Source of the DNA: Opitutaceae bacterium
Lineage (GTDB): Bacteria > Verrucomicrobiota > Verrucomicrobiia > Opitutales > Opitutaceae
DNA: 64,000 nucleotides
Assembly: GCA_016794625.1 (NCBI GenBank)
Contig: JAEUGY010000047.1
Coordinates: forward strand, 33,757-97,756
Direction: 5' to 3'
The position numbers were made by a program, and so were the translations under genes. Each line of letters starts with the position of its first letter. Within the stretch, counting starts at the first letter, position 1. The notes under the pieces are model-generated. The model was not told where the DNA came from. It ran no database searches and worked only from the letters and a program-made list of their open reading frames with translations. Positions 62,181 to 64,000 of this stretch are shown piece after piece.

Positions 62181-63656
62181 ATGCTCCCCATGGCTCTTCT
62201 CCCTCGCCTGGCGCTTGGCGCCCTTGTCCTGAGTTGTTCTGGTTGGAGTTTTGTCCGGGCGGCGGCCGAACGGCTGACGTCCGGCCGGTCGACGTTGGTG
62301 GCGCTGAGCGACTTTCAACCGACCGGCAGCAACTGGCAGACCGCGTCCGATTTGGCCGGCGATCCGCGCCGCGAAAAGGTGCTCGTGCCGGTCGCCGGCC
62401 ACGGCTTGCTGGTCAATCTGCCCGACAAGGTGAACCGGAAACACCTGTTTTCCGCGTGGGAACACGGCGACCTGGAGGTCGACCTCGAGTTTCTGCTCCC
62501 GCCGGGGGCGAACTCCGGGGTGTACCTGATGGGCCGTTATGAAGTGCAGCTGCTCGATAGCTGGAAAGTGCGCCAGCCCAAGCCCGGCGATAGCGGGGGC
62601 ATCTATGAGCGATGGGATGCGAGTCGTGGCAAGGGGAAGGAGGAGTACGATGGCGTGGCTCCGCGCACCAACGCCGCACGTGCGCCGGGGTTGTGGCAGC
62701 GGCTGCAGATTGTTTTCCAGGCGCCGCGGTTTGACGCGGCCGGAGTGAAGACCCAGCCGGCCAAGTTTATTCGCGTCGTGCTCAATGGCACCGTCATCCA
62801 CGAAAACGTCGTCGCCTCGGGTCCCACGCGGTCGGCGGCCTTTGAGACGGAAGCGCCGTGGGGGCCGCTCATGATTCAAGGCGACCACGGTTCGCTCGCG
62901 CTGCGGTCGATCCATTGCCAGGTGCCGGTGGAAAAGCCGGTGACTCCGCCGGATCCGAATGTCCGCCCGCGACGGGTGCCGGCGCCGATCCTGGTCGATC
63001 CGACCGACCGTGTGCTCGTGCAACGGGGATTTGTGCCCTGGGATCCGTCCCGACGCATCTATGCCTGCTCGGTCGGCACGCCGGCGGGCCTGCACTTTGC
63101 CTATGACTTCGAGACGGGCGCGCTGCTGCGCGTCTGGCGTGGCGGTTTTATTGATACGGCGGAAATGTGGGAGAGTCGCGGCGAGCGCCAGGTGGCGCGG
63201 CCCACCGGGGCGGCGTTGGACCTGACGTCGAAGCCATCGGTGGCGCTCATCGAGCAACCGCTGATCGACGGCTGGCCGGACAGTCCGGGGGATCTCTTTG
63301 CGTCGGACGGCTACCGCCTGGAGGCGGATGGCACGCCGGTGTTTTTGTCCCGCCTGCACAGCCTCACCGTGGAGGATCGCCTCGTGCCGACGGCCGATCA
63401 GTCCGGTTTGGTCCGCACCGTGGTCGTAGGGGGCCGGCGCTCCGGCTGGCCGGCCTTTGTCTTGCTGGCCGAAGCGAAGTCCATCCGCGCCGTCCCGGGG
63501 GGCTTTGTGGTGGGTGACCGAAATTGGTACCTCGACTGGCCGGAGGACTCACCGCACCAACCCGTGCTGCGCACCGTCGGCGACCGCCAGCTGCTGGTCG
63601 TGCCGGTGACCGAGAAGACGTTGGGCAAGGCCGTGGTCTACACACTCGTCTGGTGA
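62181..63656 (+). CDS. Secreted DUF1080 (3-keto-disaccharide hydrolase-like) protein
   Basis: A 491-residue exported protein. After a signal peptide (LALGALVLSCSGWSFVRAAA) residues about 40-230 form the jelly-roll DUF1080 domain: FQPTGSNWQTA, GDLEVDLEFLLPPGANSGVYLMGRYEVQLLDSW, GIYERWD and WQRLQIVFQAPRF. Residues about 240-491 form a second beta-rich domain (PRRVPAPILVDPTDRVLVQRGF onward) that I cannot assign, often found with haem or dehydrogenase partners in this phylum. Start among ATG 62181, 62190 and GTG 62166 is uncertain. Confidence 0.85.
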   Translation: MLPMALLPRLALGALVLSCSGWSFVRAAAERLTSGRSTLVALSDFQPTGSNWQTASDLAGDPRREKVLVPVAGHGLLVNLPDKVNRKHLFSAWEHGDLEVDLEFLLPPGANSGVYLMGRYEVQLLDSWKVRQPKPGDSGGIYERWDASRGKGKEEYDGVAPRTNAARAPGLWQRLQIVFQAPRFDAAGVKTQPAKFIRVVLNGTVIHENVVASGPTRSAAFETEAPWGPLMIQGDHGSLALRSIHCQVPVEKPVTPPDPNVRPRRVPAPILVDPTDRVLVQRGFVPWDPSRRIYACSVGTPAGLHFAYDFETGALLRVWRGGFIDTAEMWESRGERQVARPTGAALDLTSKPSVALIEQPLIDGWPDSPGDLFASDGYRLEADGTPVFLSRLHSLTVEDRLVPTADQSGLVRTVVVGGRRSGWPAFVLLAEAKSIRAVPGGFVVGDRNWYLDWPEDSPHQPVLRTVGDRQLLVVPVTEKTLGKAVVYTLVW

Positions 63657-63664
63657 ACGCTCCC

Positions 63665-64000
63665 ATGAATTTCCCATTTCTTTCCTCGCCGTTCTCCTTG
63701 GCCAAACGGGGTCGTGGTCCCGCCTGGGCGGTGGGCGCACTGGCGCTGGCTACCCTTGGAGGCGGCCGGTTGGCCGCGCAGAATCCGTCGTCGGTCGAGC
63801 GTTTTGTCGCGCCGTCGAACGCACTCGTCGAGCGGGAGGACCGCCACTGGCGACGCACGCCGCTGCCCGTGCCCGCGTCGATCGTGCTGGAGGTCAGCGG
63901 CATTCTGCCGGTTCCAGGCGAACGTCTGCTGGTGTGCACCCGCCGGGGAGAAATCTGGTGGGTCGATGGCGCCTATGACGAGGTGCCGCAGCCTCGTTAT
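63665..64000 (+). CDS. Exported beta-propeller protein, probable sugar/PQQ-type dehydrogenase (C-terminus beyond window)
   Basis: Begins at ATG 63665, eight bases after the DUF1080 stop, and runs off the right edge; 112 residues are visible. A signal peptide (RGPAWAVGALALATLGGGRLAAQ) precedes EVSGILPVPGERLLVCTRRGEIWWVDGAYDE, which reads like the first blade of a soluble glucose/sorbosone-dehydrogenase-type propeller, often in large cytochrome-fused proteins beside DUF1080 in this phylum. Likely co-transcribed with the DUF1080 gene. Confidence 0.72.
   Translation, partial: MNFPFLSSPFSLAKRGRGPAWAVGALALATLGGGRLAAQNPSSVERFVAPSNALVEREDRHWRRTPLPVPASIVLEVSGILPVPGERLLVCTRRGEIWWVDGAYDEVPQPRY

Overview
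The window is about 64 kb of GC-rich (roughly two-thirds G+C by eye), densely coding bacterial chromosome with no rRNA, tRNA, CRISPR, prophage or insertion sequence that I could recognise. Gene content points to Verrucomicrobiota, most likely Opitutaceae: an autotransporter-repeat protein with a PEP-CTERM tail, a sulfatase, Tat-exported Gfo/Idh/MocA oxidoreductases, a DUF1080 glycoside hydrolase, a gamma-alpha fused 2-oxoacid:ferredoxin oxidoreductase, few strong Shine-Dalgarno sites, and many long antisense shadow frames typical of high-GC genomes. The taxonomic call is inference from family content.

Layout. 1-2.4 kb: a truncated HtrA-type protease, a small GNAT protein and a LysR regulator. 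2.5-6.4 kb: molybdenum cofactor genes moaC-moaD-moaE and moeA on minus, moaA divergent on plus, with a 7-bp tandem repeat between moaC and moeA. 6.5-11 kb: a secreted unknown, a sialidase-SGNH esterase fusion and the PEP-CTERM protein. 11-15.2 kb: an apparent zinc acquisition locus (COG0523 GTPase, His-rich exported protein, ZnuD-like receptor). 15.2-18.8 kb: a hairpin-rich intergenic mosaic, then the minus-strand run ribBX-ribH-nusB-ftsY. 19.2-25 kb: transglutaminase, korAB, a secreted unknown, rarA. 25.4-34.7 kb: a short ComEC, a coiled-coil protein, glycyl-tRNA synthetase, a SNF2 helicase and an eight-haem lipoprotein cytochrome with TPRs. 34.8-45.2 kb: Tat oxidoreductase, polytopic membrane protein, a GNAT/class V aminotransferase fusion, aas-plsY phospholipid genes, LysR, and an unknown anchored protein. 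45.3-52 kb: 4-alpha-glucanotransferase, dipeptide epimerase, sulfatase, cupin, second Tat oxidoreductase. 52-58.9 kb: GT2 plus membrane protein, FdhF/YdeP-type molybdoenzyme, DUF3016 protein and S4-domain protein. 58.9-64 kb: a pseudopilin-motif protein, an MFS carboxylate-type transporter, alpha/beta hydrolase, DUF1080 protein and the start of a probable beta-propeller dehydrogenase.

How it works together. Moco synthesis at 2.5-6.4 kb can serve the molybdoenzyme at 55 kb. Sialidase-esterase, sulfatase, MalQ, DUF1080, Tat oxidoreductases, cupin and MFS porter suit a polysaccharide/glycan degrader. KorAB and the multihaem cytochrome suggest ferredoxin-linked and extracytoplasmic electron transfer.

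The most striking non-gene structure is a family of hairpin plus GGGACAGGC repeats, present as clusters of two or three in three separate divergent intergenic regions (about 18.97, 25.2 and 48.2 kb), always in the same orientation. Other notable points are a riboflavin enzyme whose GTP cyclohydrolase II half has lost all zinc cysteines, the two enzyme fusions, and a ComEC without its nuclease-like domain.
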